From contig CAJUHH010000020.1 of NCBI GenBank assembly GCA_910585965.1, positions 1-58,368 of the forward strand: a stretch of 58,368 bases of DNA, written 5' to 3'. Positions 9,072-17,349 of this stretch are shown piece by piece. Position numbers and translations under genes: made by a program. The notes beneath the pieces are model-generated. The model was not told where the DNA came from, ran no database searches, and saw nothing but the letters and a program-made list of their open reading frames with translations. Numbering within the stretch: position 1 is the first letter of the stretch; every line of letters starts with the position of its first letter. This stretch comes from an uncultured Lachnospiraceae bacterium. Lineage in GTDB: Bacteria; Bacillota; Clostridia; Lachnospirales; Lachnospiraceae.

Positions 9072-10112
9072 ATGAGAAATACAAAAGCGGATATCAAATC
9101 GATGGATTTGGAAGAATTGAAGAGGGAGATGCAGGAGGCAGGGGAAAAGGCGTTCCGTGCGAAACAGCTGTATGAGTGGATGCACCAGAAGCTGGCCAGG
9201 GATTTTGATGAAATGAGCAATATCCCGAAAGCGTTGAGGGAAAAGTGCCGGGAGAATTATTCTTTTACCGCATTGGAACCGGTGCGGATACAAGAATCGG
9301 CAACGGACGGAACGAAAAAATTTTTATTCCGCCTGGCGGACGGGAATATGGTGGAAAGCGTCTGGATGAAATATAAGCATGGGAATTCGGTCTGTATTTC
9401 TTCCCAAGTGGGCTGCCGGATGGGCTGCCGCTTCTGCGCTTCTACGCTGGACGGCCTGGTCAGGCCCCTTCTTCCTTCGGAAATGCTCGACCAGGTTTAT
9501 GCCGTTACGCTTCTGACAAAGGAAAGGGTTTCCCATGTGGTCGTGATGGGAATGGGGGAGCCTTTGGACAATTACAATCATCTGTTACAGTTTATCCGGC
9601 TTTTGACGGATGAAAACGGGCTGCATATCAGCCAAAGGAATGTGACGGTATCCACTTGCGGTTTAATTCCGCAGATGAGGCGGCTGGCAGAGGAAGAACT
9701 CCAGATCACGCTGGCTCTTTCCCTGCATGCGGCGAACGACAAGAAGAGGCGGGAATTGATGCCGATAGCGAAAAAATATAGGCTGGATGAACTGATGGAT
9801 GCCAGCGCATACTATTTTGAAAGAACAGGCAGACGGATTACTTTTGAATACAGCCTGATTGGAGGGGTCAACGACTCGCAGACGGACGCGGGAGAGCTGG
9901 CAGAGCTGGTCAGGGGGCTGAACTGCCATATCAATTTGATTCCCGTAAACCCTGTGAAAGAGCGGGATTTTGCACCAACATCCCCTCAAAAAGCGGCGGC
10001 ATTTAAAAATAAGCTTGAAAAAAATGGAATAAATGTTACTATAAGAAGGGAAATGGGGAGAGATATCGATGGAGCATGCGGGCAGCTCAGGCGCAGGGAG
10101 CTTCATCGGTAA
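9072..10112 (+). CDS. rlmN: Dual-specificity rRNA/tRNA adenine-C2 methyltransferase RlmN
   Basis: Radical SAM enzyme, 346 aa, methylating C2 of A2503 in 23S rRNA and usually A37 in some tRNAs. The 4Fe-4S cysteines are in CRMGCRFCAS (CX3CX2C). GMGEPLDNY is the SAM-binding GGE-like motif, and STCG supplies a catalytic cysteine region. It is followed by the PP2C phosphatase, PrkC-type kinase and RsgA genes, the same order as in Bacillus subtilis. Confidence 0.95.
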   Translation: MRNTKADIKSMDLEELKREMQEAGEKAFRAKQLYEWMHQKLARDFDEMSNIPKALREKCRENYSFTALEPVRIQESATDGTKKFLFRLADGNMVESVWMKYKHGNSVCISSQVGCRMGCRFCASTLDGLVRPLLPSEMLDQVYAVTLLTKERVSHVVVMGMGEPLDNYNHLLQFIRLLTDENGLHISQRNVTVSTCGLIPQMRRLAEEELQITLALSLHAANDKKRRELMPIAKKYRLDELMDASAYYFERTGRRITFEYSLIGGVNDSQTDAGELAELVRGLNCHINLIPVNPVKERDFAPTSPQKAAAFKNKLEKNGINVTIRREMGRDIDGACGQLRRRELHR

Positions 10113-10128
10113 TGCAGGAGGTTTTGTT

Positions 10129-10881
10129 GTGTTAAAAACATTTTCCATTACGGATATCGGAAAAAGGAGAAAACTGAATCAGGATTATGTGTTCGTATCG
10201 GATAAGCCTTTGGGCAACCTTCCGAATTTATTTATAGTGGCGGATGGCATGGGCGGGCATAATGCGGGCGATTATGCGTCCAAGTGCGCGGTGGATACGA
10301 TCACGGATGAGGTCGAACGGTCTTTGGAAAAAAATCCGGTGAAAATACTGGGAAAGGCGATCGAAGCCGCTAACGGCCATGTCAGGCAAAAAGCGATGGA
10401 AGAAGCGGATTTGAGGGGCATGGGAACTACGTTGGTGGCGGCTACCTGCTTACAAGGCAGATATCTGCAGGTTGCCAATGTAGGCGACAGCAGACTGTAT
10501 GTGATAAACGATGAGAAGATAGAGCAGATTACGAGGGATCATTCCCTTGTAGAAGAAATGGTGCGCAGGGGCGGCATTGACAGGGAGTCGGCAAGAGTCC
10601 ACCCGGATAAGAATATTATTACCAGGGCGATCGGCGCGGAAGATTCTGTGAGGGCAGACTTTTTTGATGTAGAGCTGGAGCCGGGCGATACTGTGCTTAT
10701 GTGTTCCGACGGATTGACCAATATGCTCGAGGACAGAGAGATCCATATGATCGTGAGCAGCCAGGAAAGCGTGGAAAAAAAAGCGGAGGAATTGGTGAAG
10801 GCAGCCAATTATAACGGCGGCAGGGATAATATTGCAGTAATTCTTATTGAGCCGTTTGCAGACGAGGTGGAAAATGATTAA
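10129..10881 (+). CDS. prpC: PP2C-type serine/threonine phosphatase (Stp/PrpC)
   Basis: Metal-dependent protein phosphatase, 250 aa, which reverses phosphorylation by the neighbouring PASTA kinase. The PP2C motifs appear in order: RKLNQD, VADGMGGHNAG (metal Asp), GDSRLYV, SDGLTNML and GGRDNIAV. I chose GTG 10129 because GCAGGAGG stands seven bases upstream and the protein then begins with the usual short strand before DIGKRR. An ATG at 10069 lies within rlmN. The 3' end overlaps prkC by eight bases. Confidence 0.93.
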   Translation: MLKTFSITDIGKRRKLNQDYVFVSDKPLGNLPNLFIVADGMGGHNAGDYASKCAVDTITDEVERSLEKNPVKILGKAIEAANGHVRQKAMEEADLRGMGTTLVAATCLQGRYLQVANVGDSRLYVINDEKIEQITRDHSLVEEMVRRGGIDRESARVHPDKNIITRAIGAEDSVRADFFDVELEPGDTVLMCSDGLTNMLEDREIHMIVSSQESVEKKAEELVKAANYNGGRDNIAVILIEPFADEVEND

Positions 10882-13027
10882 AATTGGAATGATGATTGGA
10901 AACCGGTATGAAATACTGGAAAAGATTGGAACCGGTGGAATGTCGGACGTATATAAATCGAAAGACCACAAGTTGAATCGGTATGTGGCGGTCAAGGTGC
11001 TGAAACAGGAGTTTTCGGAAAATGCGAATTTTGTATCCAAATTCCAGGTGGAGGCACAGGCAGCGGCGGGGCTGGCGCACCCGAATGTGGTGAATGTCTA
11101 TGACGTAGGCGAAGAGAATGATGTTTATTATATCGTTATGGAACTGGTGGAAGGCATTACCCTGAAAAAATATATCGAGAAAAAAGCAAGGCTTTCCGTC
11201 AAAGAGGCGATCAGCATCGCCATCCAGGTTTCCATGGGCATTGAAGCGGCCCATAACAATCATATTATACACAGGGATATCAAACCGCAGAACATAATTA
11301 TTTCGAAGGAAGGCAAAGTCAAGGTAACGGATTTCGGCATTGCGAAAGCGGCTACCAGCAACACGATTACTTCCAATGTCATGGGTTCCGTACATTATAC
11401 TTCCCCCGAACAGGCGAGGGGGGGATACAGCGATGAAAAGAGCGATATTTATTCTTTGGGCATCACTATGTTTGAAATGCTGACGGGAAGAGTGCCTTTT
11501 AACGGGGAAACAACGGTGGCGATCGCCATTAAGCATATACAGGAACCGCTTCCTTCCCCGAGGGAATATATCCCGGAGATACCGGTCAGCGTGGAGCGGA
11601 TCGTGTTCAAATGCTGCCAGAAAAGTCCTGACCGGCGTTACCAGACGATGGCCGACCTGGTTGCGGATTTGAAGCAGTCGCTGATCAATCCGGATGATGA
11701 TTTTGTAAAACTGGTAAATCCGGATGAAGAGGCTTCTACCAGGATGATTACGGACAAAGATATGGTTCAGATAAAAAGGCAGTCTGACAGAAGGGATTCC
11801 ATGGACGAAGCCCTCCGTCTGAAGAAAGATGTCCGCCGGAAATACCAGGAAGAGGAAGAAGAAGACGAAGAAGACATTATGGAAGAGGTGGAGGAAGAGG
11901 ATATCGAGGAGGATATCGATGAAGAGGAAGAAGAGTACGATTCTAAAATGGAGCGCATTACCACTGTTTTGGCGGTAGTGGCGGCTTTGCTGATCGGATG
12001 CATCGTACTTTTCCTAGTAGGAAAGACGCTGGGAATACTGCCTTTTGGGGAAGGATCCGGGGAGGAAGAAACGACGGAGGAATCTTCGGGGCAGGTGGAA
12101 ATGCCGAAAGTGGTAGGCAGACAGCTGGAAGAAGTCAAGACGGAACTGATGGGCCTTGGCCTGATGCCGGATATCGAATATAAAGAAACGGATGAATGGG
12201 AGGCCGGCCTGATTCTGGAGTGCAATATAGGCATCGGCCAGATGGTGGATTCTAAAACGGATATTGTGTTGACAGTCAGCGCAGGAGCCAGCGGGGTGGA
12301 AGTCCCGAAGGTAGCGGGAATGTCCACGGCCCAAGGGGTGTCCGAACTGGAACAGAAAGGTTTTGTTGTAAACCGCACGGAAAGCTATGATGACACCGTG
12401 CCGAAAGGAAATATTATTTCCCAGACACCGGAGGGAGGAACGAAAGTGCCCAGCGGGTCGGCAGTGACGATCAAGATCAGTCAGGGAGCAGAAGATACGA
12501 AGGTACGGGTTCCTAATTTTATCGGGATATCCGAGATGGATGCAATGGCATCCATAACGGAAAGCGGACTGGTGATAGGCAGCGTGACGGAAGTCACGAA
12601 TGAGGATCCCGCCTTGGAAGGGCTTGTCTGCTATCAAAGCTATTCAGTAGGATCTTATGTGGAACCGGGGACTGCTGTCGATCTCCAGGTCAGCATAGGG
12701 CCGAAACAGGCCACCTATAGCTTCAGCGGGAGCATCGAGGCTCCTTCGGCGGCGGAAGATCCGGAATATAGGGACGGGCTGGATGTGACGGTAACGATTG
12801 ATACGGAGGACGGCGTGCAGCTGCTCAATACGAATACGGCATCTTTTCCTATCTCGGTCAATTATACAGGAATCCGTTCCGCGACAGGAACGGTGACGTT
12901 CACTTATACGGTGACGACGGATGCGGTGACGGATACGAATCCGGAAACAGGGGAAGTGACGACGACAGAAGGAACTTCCGTGCAAAAGACGATAGCCAGG
13001 GAACTGCAGTTTACCCCTGAGACATAA
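10874..13027 (+). CDS. prkC: PASTA-domain Ser/Thr protein kinase PrkC
   Basis: Membrane kinase of 717 aa that senses wall fragments and regulates growth, division and spore germination. Residues about 12-270 are the Hanks kinase domain (GTGGMSDVY, AVKVL, HRDIKPQN, DFG). A strongly acidic juxtamembrane stretch follows at about 338-372, then one membrane helix at about 380-403. Outside are three PASTA repeats (starting near MPKVVG, VEVPKVAG and VRVPNFIG) and a Thr-rich domain of about 100 residues. Its phosphatase overlaps it upstream and rsgA follows 12 nt after. The start at ATG 10874 follows GAGGTGG. Confidence 0.94.
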   Translation: MIKIGMMIGNRYEILEKIGTGGMSDVYKSKDHKLNRYVAVKVLKQEFSENANFVSKFQVEAQAAAGLAHPNVVNVYDVGEENDVYYIVMELVEGITLKKYIEKKARLSVKEAISIAIQVSMGIEAAHNNHIIHRDIKPQNIIISKEGKVKVTDFGIAKAATSNTITSNVMGSVHYTSPEQARGGYSDEKSDIYSLGITMFEMLTGRVPFNGETTVAIAIKHIQEPLPSPREYIPEIPVSVERIVFKCCQKSPDRRYQTMADLVADLKQSLINPDDDFVKLVNPDEEASTRMITDKDMVQIKRQSDRRDSMDEALRLKKDVRRKYQEEEEEDEEDIMEEVEEEDIEEDIDEEEEEYDSKMERITTVLAVVAALLIGCIVLFLVGKTLGILPFGEGSGEEETTEESSGQVEMPKVVGRQLEEVKTELMGLGLMPDIEYKETDEWEAGLILECNIGIGQMVDSKTDIVLTVSAGASGVEVPKVAGMSTAQGVSELEQKGFVVNRTESYDDTVPKGNIISQTPEGGTKVPSGSAVTIKISQGAEDTKVRVPNFIGISEMDAMASITESGLVIGSVTEVTNEDPALEGLVCYQSYSVGSYVEPGTAVDLQVSIGPKQATYSFSGSIEAPSAAEDPEYRDGLDVTVTIDTEDGVQLLNTNTASFPISVNYTGIRSATGTVTFTYTVTTDAVTDTNPETGEVTTTEGTSVQKTIARELQFTPET

Positions 13028-13039
13028 GGGGCGGTAAAT

Positions 13040-13921
13040 ATGCAGGGAAAGATTATCAAAGGGATCGCAGGGTTTTATTATGTATACGCCAATGAGTCCG
13101 CAGAGGTATACGAATGCAAGGCGAAGGGCATTTTCCGCAAAGAAAATAAAAAACCGTTAGTGGGCGATAATGTCTGTATGGAAGTATTGGATGGGGAGGA
13201 GCGCACCGGGAATATTGTCCGTATTCTTCCAAGGAAGAACGAACTGGTGCGCCCGGCGGTGGCGAACATCGATCAGGCGCTTGTAATATTTGCGATAGTG
13301 AAACCGGAACCAAATTACAATCTTTTGGACCGGTTTCTTATTATGATGGAGCGGCAGGGGCTTTCCAGCATTCTTTGCTTTAATAAGCGCGATATCGCCT
13401 CGGAGGAAGAGCGGGAGGCGCTGCGGGCAGCATATGGCTCCTGCGGTTACAGACTTTTGTTTGCCAGCGCCGCCAGAGGGGACGGCATGGACGAATTGAA
13501 AGAGCTGTTAAAGGGAAAAACGACGGCGGTAGCGGGTCCCAGCGGGGCTGGGAAATCCTCTATTATTAACCGGCTGAACCCCGATGCCGGAATGGAGACC
13601 GGCGAGATCAGCAAAAAGATCGGACGGGGGAAACATACGACAAGGCATTCGGAAATTATTGCCTTGCAGGAAAATACCTATATTATGGACACGCCTGGAT
13701 TTACATCCCTTGGCCTGTTCGATATGGAAAAAGAGGATCTGCAAGGATATTATCCAGAATTTGCCCGATATTCGGAATCTTGCCGTTTTTCTGGCTGCGC
13801 CCATCTGAGCGAGCCGGACTGCGGGGTCAAAGAGGCTTTGGAGGAGGGGAAGATCAGCGGCATCAGGTATGGGAATTATAAGGAATTGTACAAGGAACTG
13901 CAAGAGCGGAGGAGATATTAA
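13040..13921 (+). CDS. rsgA: Ribosome small-subunit-dependent GTPase RsgA
   Basis: Circularly permuted GTPase, 293 aa, that checks late 30S ribosome assembly. It has an N-terminal OB fold. The G motifs come in the permuted order G4 (FNKRD), G1 (GPSGAGKSS), G3 (DTPGF). The C-terminal zinc knuckle (CRFSGCAHLSEPDC) is present. In Firmicutes this protein is a known PrkC substrate, which fits its place right after prkC. Confidence 0.95.
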   Translation: MQGKIIKGIAGFYYVYANESAEVYECKAKGIFRKENKKPLVGDNVCMEVLDGEERTGNIVRILPRKNELVRPAVANIDQALVIFAIVKPEPNYNLLDRFLIMMERQGLSSILCFNKRDIASEEEREALRAAYGSCGYRLLFASAARGDGMDELKELLKGKTTAVAGPSGAGKSSIINRLNPDAGMETGEISKKIGRGKHTTRHSEIIALQENTYIMDTPGFTSLGLFDMEKEDLQGYYPEFARYSESCRFSGCAHLSEPDCGVKEALEEGKISGIRYGNYKELYKELQERRRY

Positions 13922-14018
13922 AGGTTTTTAAAAATTGTGTAGTGATTTATGTAATCAAAATATAAAGAAAGGCAGAAATTCCAGAAAAGGAAGGATTTCT
14001 GAGCAGGTATAAAAGGAA

Positions 14019-15116
14019 ATGAAACTCGGAATCGTAGGTCTGCCCAATGTGGGCAAAAGCACTTTATTCAATTCTTTGACAAAGGCGGGGGCCGAATCCG
14101 CCAACTATCCTTTCTGTACGATTGATCCCAATGTGGGGATCGTAGCCGTGCCGGACGAGAGGCTGAAACTGCTGGGGGATATGTACCAGTCGAAAAAGGT
14201 AACGCCCGCCGTAATCGAATTCGTGGACATTGCCGGGCTGGTCAAAGGGGCTTCCAAAGGAGAGGGGCTGGGCAACCAGTTTTTGAGCAATATTCGGGAA
14301 GTGGACGCGATCGTACATGTGGTGCGCTGCTTTGAAGACTCCAACGTAGTACACGTGGACGGCAGCGTCAATCCTTTAAGGGATATCGAGACGATCAATT
14401 TGGAGCTTATTTTCTCTGACTTGGAAATTCTGGAGCGGAGGATCGCCAAAGTAGGGAAAGGAGCCAGGATGGACAAGGGGCTTGCCAAAGAGCAGGGGCT
14501 TTTAGAAAGGCTCAAAGCTCATCTGGAGGATGGAAAGCTGGCGCTGACTTTCCATACGGAAAATGAGGACGAGATCGCTTTGCTTGCTTCCTACAATCTT
14601 CTGACAGGAAAACCAGTGATTTTTGCCGCGAATGTGGCAGAGGATGACCTGGCGGACGATGGGGCGGGCAATGAAGGCGTTGCCAGCGTGCGCGCTTTTG
14701 CAAAGGAGAGCGGCAGCGAGGTATTCGCAATCTGCGCCCAGATCGAGCAGGAGATCGCGGAATTGGATGAAGAAGAAAAGGCGATGTTTTTGGAAGACCT
14801 CGGATTACAGGAATCCGGGCTGGAGAAACTGATCAGGGCAAGCTACCGTATTCTGGGCCTGCATAGCTTTTTGACGGCAGGGGAAGACGAAACGAGGGCA
14901 TGGACCATTAAAGTCGGGACGAAAGCGCCGGCAGCGGCGGGAAAAATCCATACAGATTTTGAAAGAGGATTTATTAAAGCGGAAGTGGTCAATTATAAAG
15001 ACCTTCTGGAACAGGGATCTTTGGCGGCGGCAAGGGAGAAGGGTCTGGTCGGAATGGAAGGGAAAGAATATGTAGTGAAAGACGGGGACGTGATTCTTTT
15101 CCGATTTAATGTATAA
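14019..15116 (+). CDS. ychF: Redox-regulated ATPase YchF (Obg family)
   Basis: Obg-family P-loop protein, 365 aa, that prefers ATP and binds the 50S subunit. G1 is GLPNVGKST at the N-terminus and G3 lies in DIAGLVKGASKGEGLGN. The G4 position is NVAEDD in place of NKxD, as expected for YchF, and the C-terminal TGS-like domain follows. AAAGGA lies four bases before ATG 14019. It is separated from rsgA by 97 nt and ends with its own terminator. Confidence 0.95.
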   Translation: MKLGIVGLPNVGKSTLFNSLTKAGAESANYPFCTIDPNVGIVAVPDERLKLLGDMYQSKKVTPAVIEFVDIAGLVKGASKGEGLGNQFLSNIREVDAIVHVVRCFEDSNVVHVDGSVNPLRDIETINLELIFSDLEILERRIAKVGKGARMDKGLAKEQGLLERLKAHLEDGKLALTFHTENEDEIALLASYNLLTGKPVIFAANVAEDDLADDGAGNEGVASVRAFAKESGSEVFAICAQIEQEIAELDEEEKAMFLEDLGLQESGLEKLIRASYRILGLHSFLTAGEDETRAWTIKVGTKAPAAAGKIHTDFERGFIKAEVVNYKDLLEQGSLAAAREKGLVGMEGKEYVVKDGDVILFRFNV

Positions 15117-15170
15117 AGCCATATCTCGTATAGGGAACGAATGTTCCTACCATATATAGAAAATGCCGGA

Positions 15171-15208
15171 AAAATGCACTTTACAAGGGTTTGTAAGGTG
15201 CATTTTTT
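15171..15208 (+). terminator. Intrinsic terminator after ychF
   Basis: A perfect 16-bp stem (one G-T pair) from 15171-15186 to 15191-15206 with a GGGT loop, ending in six T. It closes the housekeeping operon and separates it from the division cluster. Confidence 0.85.
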
Positions 15209-15231
15209 ATAAACAAATTCCTGAAAATTGC

Positions 15232-15260
15232 TTGTCAAACGTTCTATATTAGTATAGAAT
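15232..15260 (+). promoter_or_regulatory. SigA-type promoter of the division and wall cluster
   Basis: TTGTCA (15232-15237), 17-bp spacer, TAGAAT (15255-15260). Predicted start near 15267. The MraZ boxes begin at that point, so MraZ bound there would block initiation or early elongation. Confidence 0.75.
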
Positions 15261-15268
15261 CAATATAA

Positions 15269-15305
15269 AAGTGGTGAAAAGTGGTATGAAGTGGAATGAA
15301 GTGGG
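15269..15305 (+). promoter_or_regulatory. MraZ operator, four boxes at 10-bp spacing
   Basis: GTGG recurs at 15271, 15281, 15291 and 15301, each preceded by AA or GA, giving four in-phase boxes. MraZ is known to bind tandem GTGG-type boxes repeated every 10 bp ahead of its own operon. The rest of the 15117-15417 gene-free stretch holds the ychF terminator, the promoter and, after the boxes, a small hairpin (AGTGG/CCACT) followed by a T-rich run that may attenuate transcription. Confidence 0.8.
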
Positions 15306-15417
15306 GATAAATTCCAATATTTCCAGAAAACAATTACTTTTACCAATCAGTGGCAGCCCACTTTTATATTTTTGTTTTTAGGGAACCAAAGGTTCTATGG
15401 GACGGCAGGTGAGCGTT

Positions 15418-15849
15418 ATGTTTATGGGAGAGTACAACCATACGATCGATGCAAAAAACCGGCTGATCATCCCCTCCAAGTTCCGGGAAACTCTCGGCGA
15501 TGAGTTTGTTGTGACAAAGGGGCTGGACGGCTGTTTATTTGTATACGATAATGCGGAATGGGCCTCTTTCGAAGAAAAGCTCCGCAGCCTGCCCCTTACA
15601 AACAAAGACGCGAGAACCTTCGTCCGTTTTTTCCTGGCAGGGGCAGCCAGCGTGGAAGTGGACAAGCAGGGAAGGATACTGATACCTTCGGTATTAAAGG
15701 AATTTGCAGGAATCAACAAAGAAGTTGCCCTGATAGGCGTGGCGAGCAGGATCGAAATCTGGAGCAAAGAAAGATGGGAAGGCGAGTCCGCTTATGAAGA
15801 TATGGAAAGTATCGCAGAGCATATGTCGGAGCTGGGTCTTGGCATATAA
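15418..15849 (+). CDS. mraZ: Transcriptional regulator MraZ
   Basis: AbrB-like DNA-binding protein, 143 aa, the usual family length. It forms a ring and binds the boxes upstream of its own operon. The two SpoVT/AbrB repeats are visible: MGEYNHTIDAKNRLIIPSKF at the N-terminus and VEVDKQGRILIPSVL in the second half. I chose ATG 15418, with AGGTGAG four bases upstream. An ATG at 15397 would add seven residues without a ribosome site. Confidence 0.94.
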   Translation: MFMGEYNHTIDAKNRLIIPSKFRETLGDEFVVTKGLDGCLFVYDNAEWASFEEKLRSLPLTNKDARTFVRFFLAGAASVEVDKQGRILIPSVLKEFAGINKEVALIGVASRIEIWSKERWEGESAYEDMESIAEHMSELGLGI

Positions 15850-15903
15850 TCGTGCAGGATGCGCGGTTCGTACAAAATGTGCGGTTCGTACAGGAGGAAA
15901 TAA

Positions 15904-16839
15904 ATGGAATTTGTACATCGCTCTGTCTTACTGAAAGAAACGATAGACTATTTGAAGATAAAAAGCGACGGAATATATGTGGACGGCACTCTAGGCGGCG
16001 GCGGGCATTCTTATGAGATTGCAAGGCGCCTGGGGAAAAATGGAAGGCTGGTCGGCATCGACCAGGACGGGGCGGCCATAGAGGCTGCCGGAAAAAGACT
16101 TTCCCCTTTTTCGGACAAGGTGACAATCGTGCGGGACAATTACTGTTATACGAAAGAAGTCCTGGAACGCCTTGGAATGGAAAAGGTGGACGGCATCGTC
16201 CTGGACCTGGGGGTTTCTTCCTACCAGCTGGATACTCTGGAAAGAGGGTTTTCCTACAAATACGATACCTCGCTCGATATGCGGATGGATACGAGGCAGG
16301 AACTGAGTGCCAGGGATATTGTAAACGGTTATACGGAAAGCGAGTTGTTCCGTATCATCAGGGACTATGGCGAGGACAAGTTCGCAAAAAATATTGCGAA
16401 GCATATCGTCCGAGCCAGGCAGGAAAAAGAGATCGAGACGACCGGAGAGCTGAATGAGATCATAAAAGCGGCGATTCCGGCAAAAATGCGCCAGACGGGA
16501 GGACATCCTTCCAAGAAGACATTCCAGGCGATCCGCATTGCGTGTAACAGGGAGCTGGAGGTGTTGAAAGATTCCCTGGACGATCTGACGGACTGTTTAA
16601 AGCCCGGCGGACGGCTTTGCATCATTACGTTTCATTCTCTGGAGGACAGGATTGTAAAGACTGCATTCAGAAATTACGAGAACCCGTGTACGTGTCCGCC
16701 GGACTTTCCGGTATGTGTATGCGGCAGGAAACCGAAGGGGAAAGTGGTGACAAGAAAACCAATACTCCCGGAGGAACAAGAAACGACGGCAAATAAACGC
16801 GCAAAAAGTGCAAAATTAAGAGTGTTTGAAAAGGAATAG
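15904..16839 (+). CDS. rsmH: 16S rRNA m4C1402 methyltransferase RsmH (MraW)
   Basis: SAM-dependent methyltransferase, 311 aa, modifying N4 of C1402 at the ribosomal P site. Motifs are DGTLGGGGHS (SAM loop), DLGVSSYQLD and TFHSLEDR. A conserved C-terminal Cys and basic tail follows. It is the standard second gene of the cluster. ATG 15904 follows AGGAGG. Just upstream, GCGGTTCGTACA is directly repeated (about 15862-15892). Confidence 0.95.
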   Translation: MEFVHRSVLLKETIDYLKIKSDGIYVDGTLGGGGHSYEIARRLGKNGRLVGIDQDGAAIEAAGKRLSPFSDKVTIVRDNYCYTKEVLERLGMEKVDGIVLDLGVSSYQLDTLERGFSYKYDTSLDMRMDTRQELSARDIVNGYTESELFRIIRDYGEDKFAKNIAKHIVRARQEKEIETTGELNEIIKAAIPAKMRQTGGHPSKKTFQAIRIACNRELEVLKDSLDDLTDCLKPGGRLCIITFHSLEDRIVKTAFRNYENPCTCPPDFPVCVCGRKPKGKVVTRKPILPEEQETTANKRAKSAKLRVFEKE

Positions 16840-16843
16840 TGTT

Positions 16844-17335
16844 ATGGCGCAGTATAGGGCAAGAAGTGACAACAGAAGACAGCAGGCATACACGGGAAGA
16901 AACGGCGTTTATGTGCATGGAAATGTCGTAAGGAGACTGGATGAGGAGATATATGCGCCTCAGAGGCCTAAGAAGCAGCTAAGCAATACGGCGAGGAAAA
17001 ACAGGGAAAAAGCCGGGCATATGAGTCTGGGCTATGTGTTTTTTTTATCTTGTGCAGTGATTGCGGCAGGGTTTATCCTGACGATTTATATCGGACTCCA
17101 GTCGGATATTACCAACAGCATTAAACATATATCCAGGCTGGAAAGCCAGCTGAATTCTTTAAAGCTGGATAACGATGAGGAATACAGCAGGATCACGAAC
17201 AGCGTTGATCTGGAAGAGGTGAAACGCGTGGCGATCCAGGAATTGGGAATGAAATATGCGGAAGAGGGCCAGATTGTCACCGTTACAGGGGGAGGCAGCG
17301 ACTATATGAGACAGGTGGCGGATATTCCGCAGTAA
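16844..17335 (+). CDS. ftsL: FtsL-like cell division protein
   Basis: Small bitopic membrane protein of 163 aa in the ftsL position of the cluster. The N-terminal 65 residues are basic and cytoplasmic, then a membrane helix at about residues 67-90. A short coiled coil (HISRLESQLNSLK) follows outside. FtsL proteins are poorly conserved, so the call rests on topology and on its place between rsmH and a class B PBP. It would join DivIB and a DivIC partner at the septum. ATG 16844 is preceded by AAAGGA. Confidence 0.8.
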   Translation: MAQYRARSDNRRQQAYTGRNGVYVHGNVVRRLDEEIYAPQRPKKQLSNTARKNREKAGHMSLGYVFFLSCAVIAAGFILTIYIGLQSDITNSIKHISRLESQLNSLKLDNDEEYSRITNSVDLEEVKRVAIQELGMKYAEEGQIVTVTGGGSDYMRQVADIPQ

Positions 17336-17349
17336 AGCAGGTGGTATTT

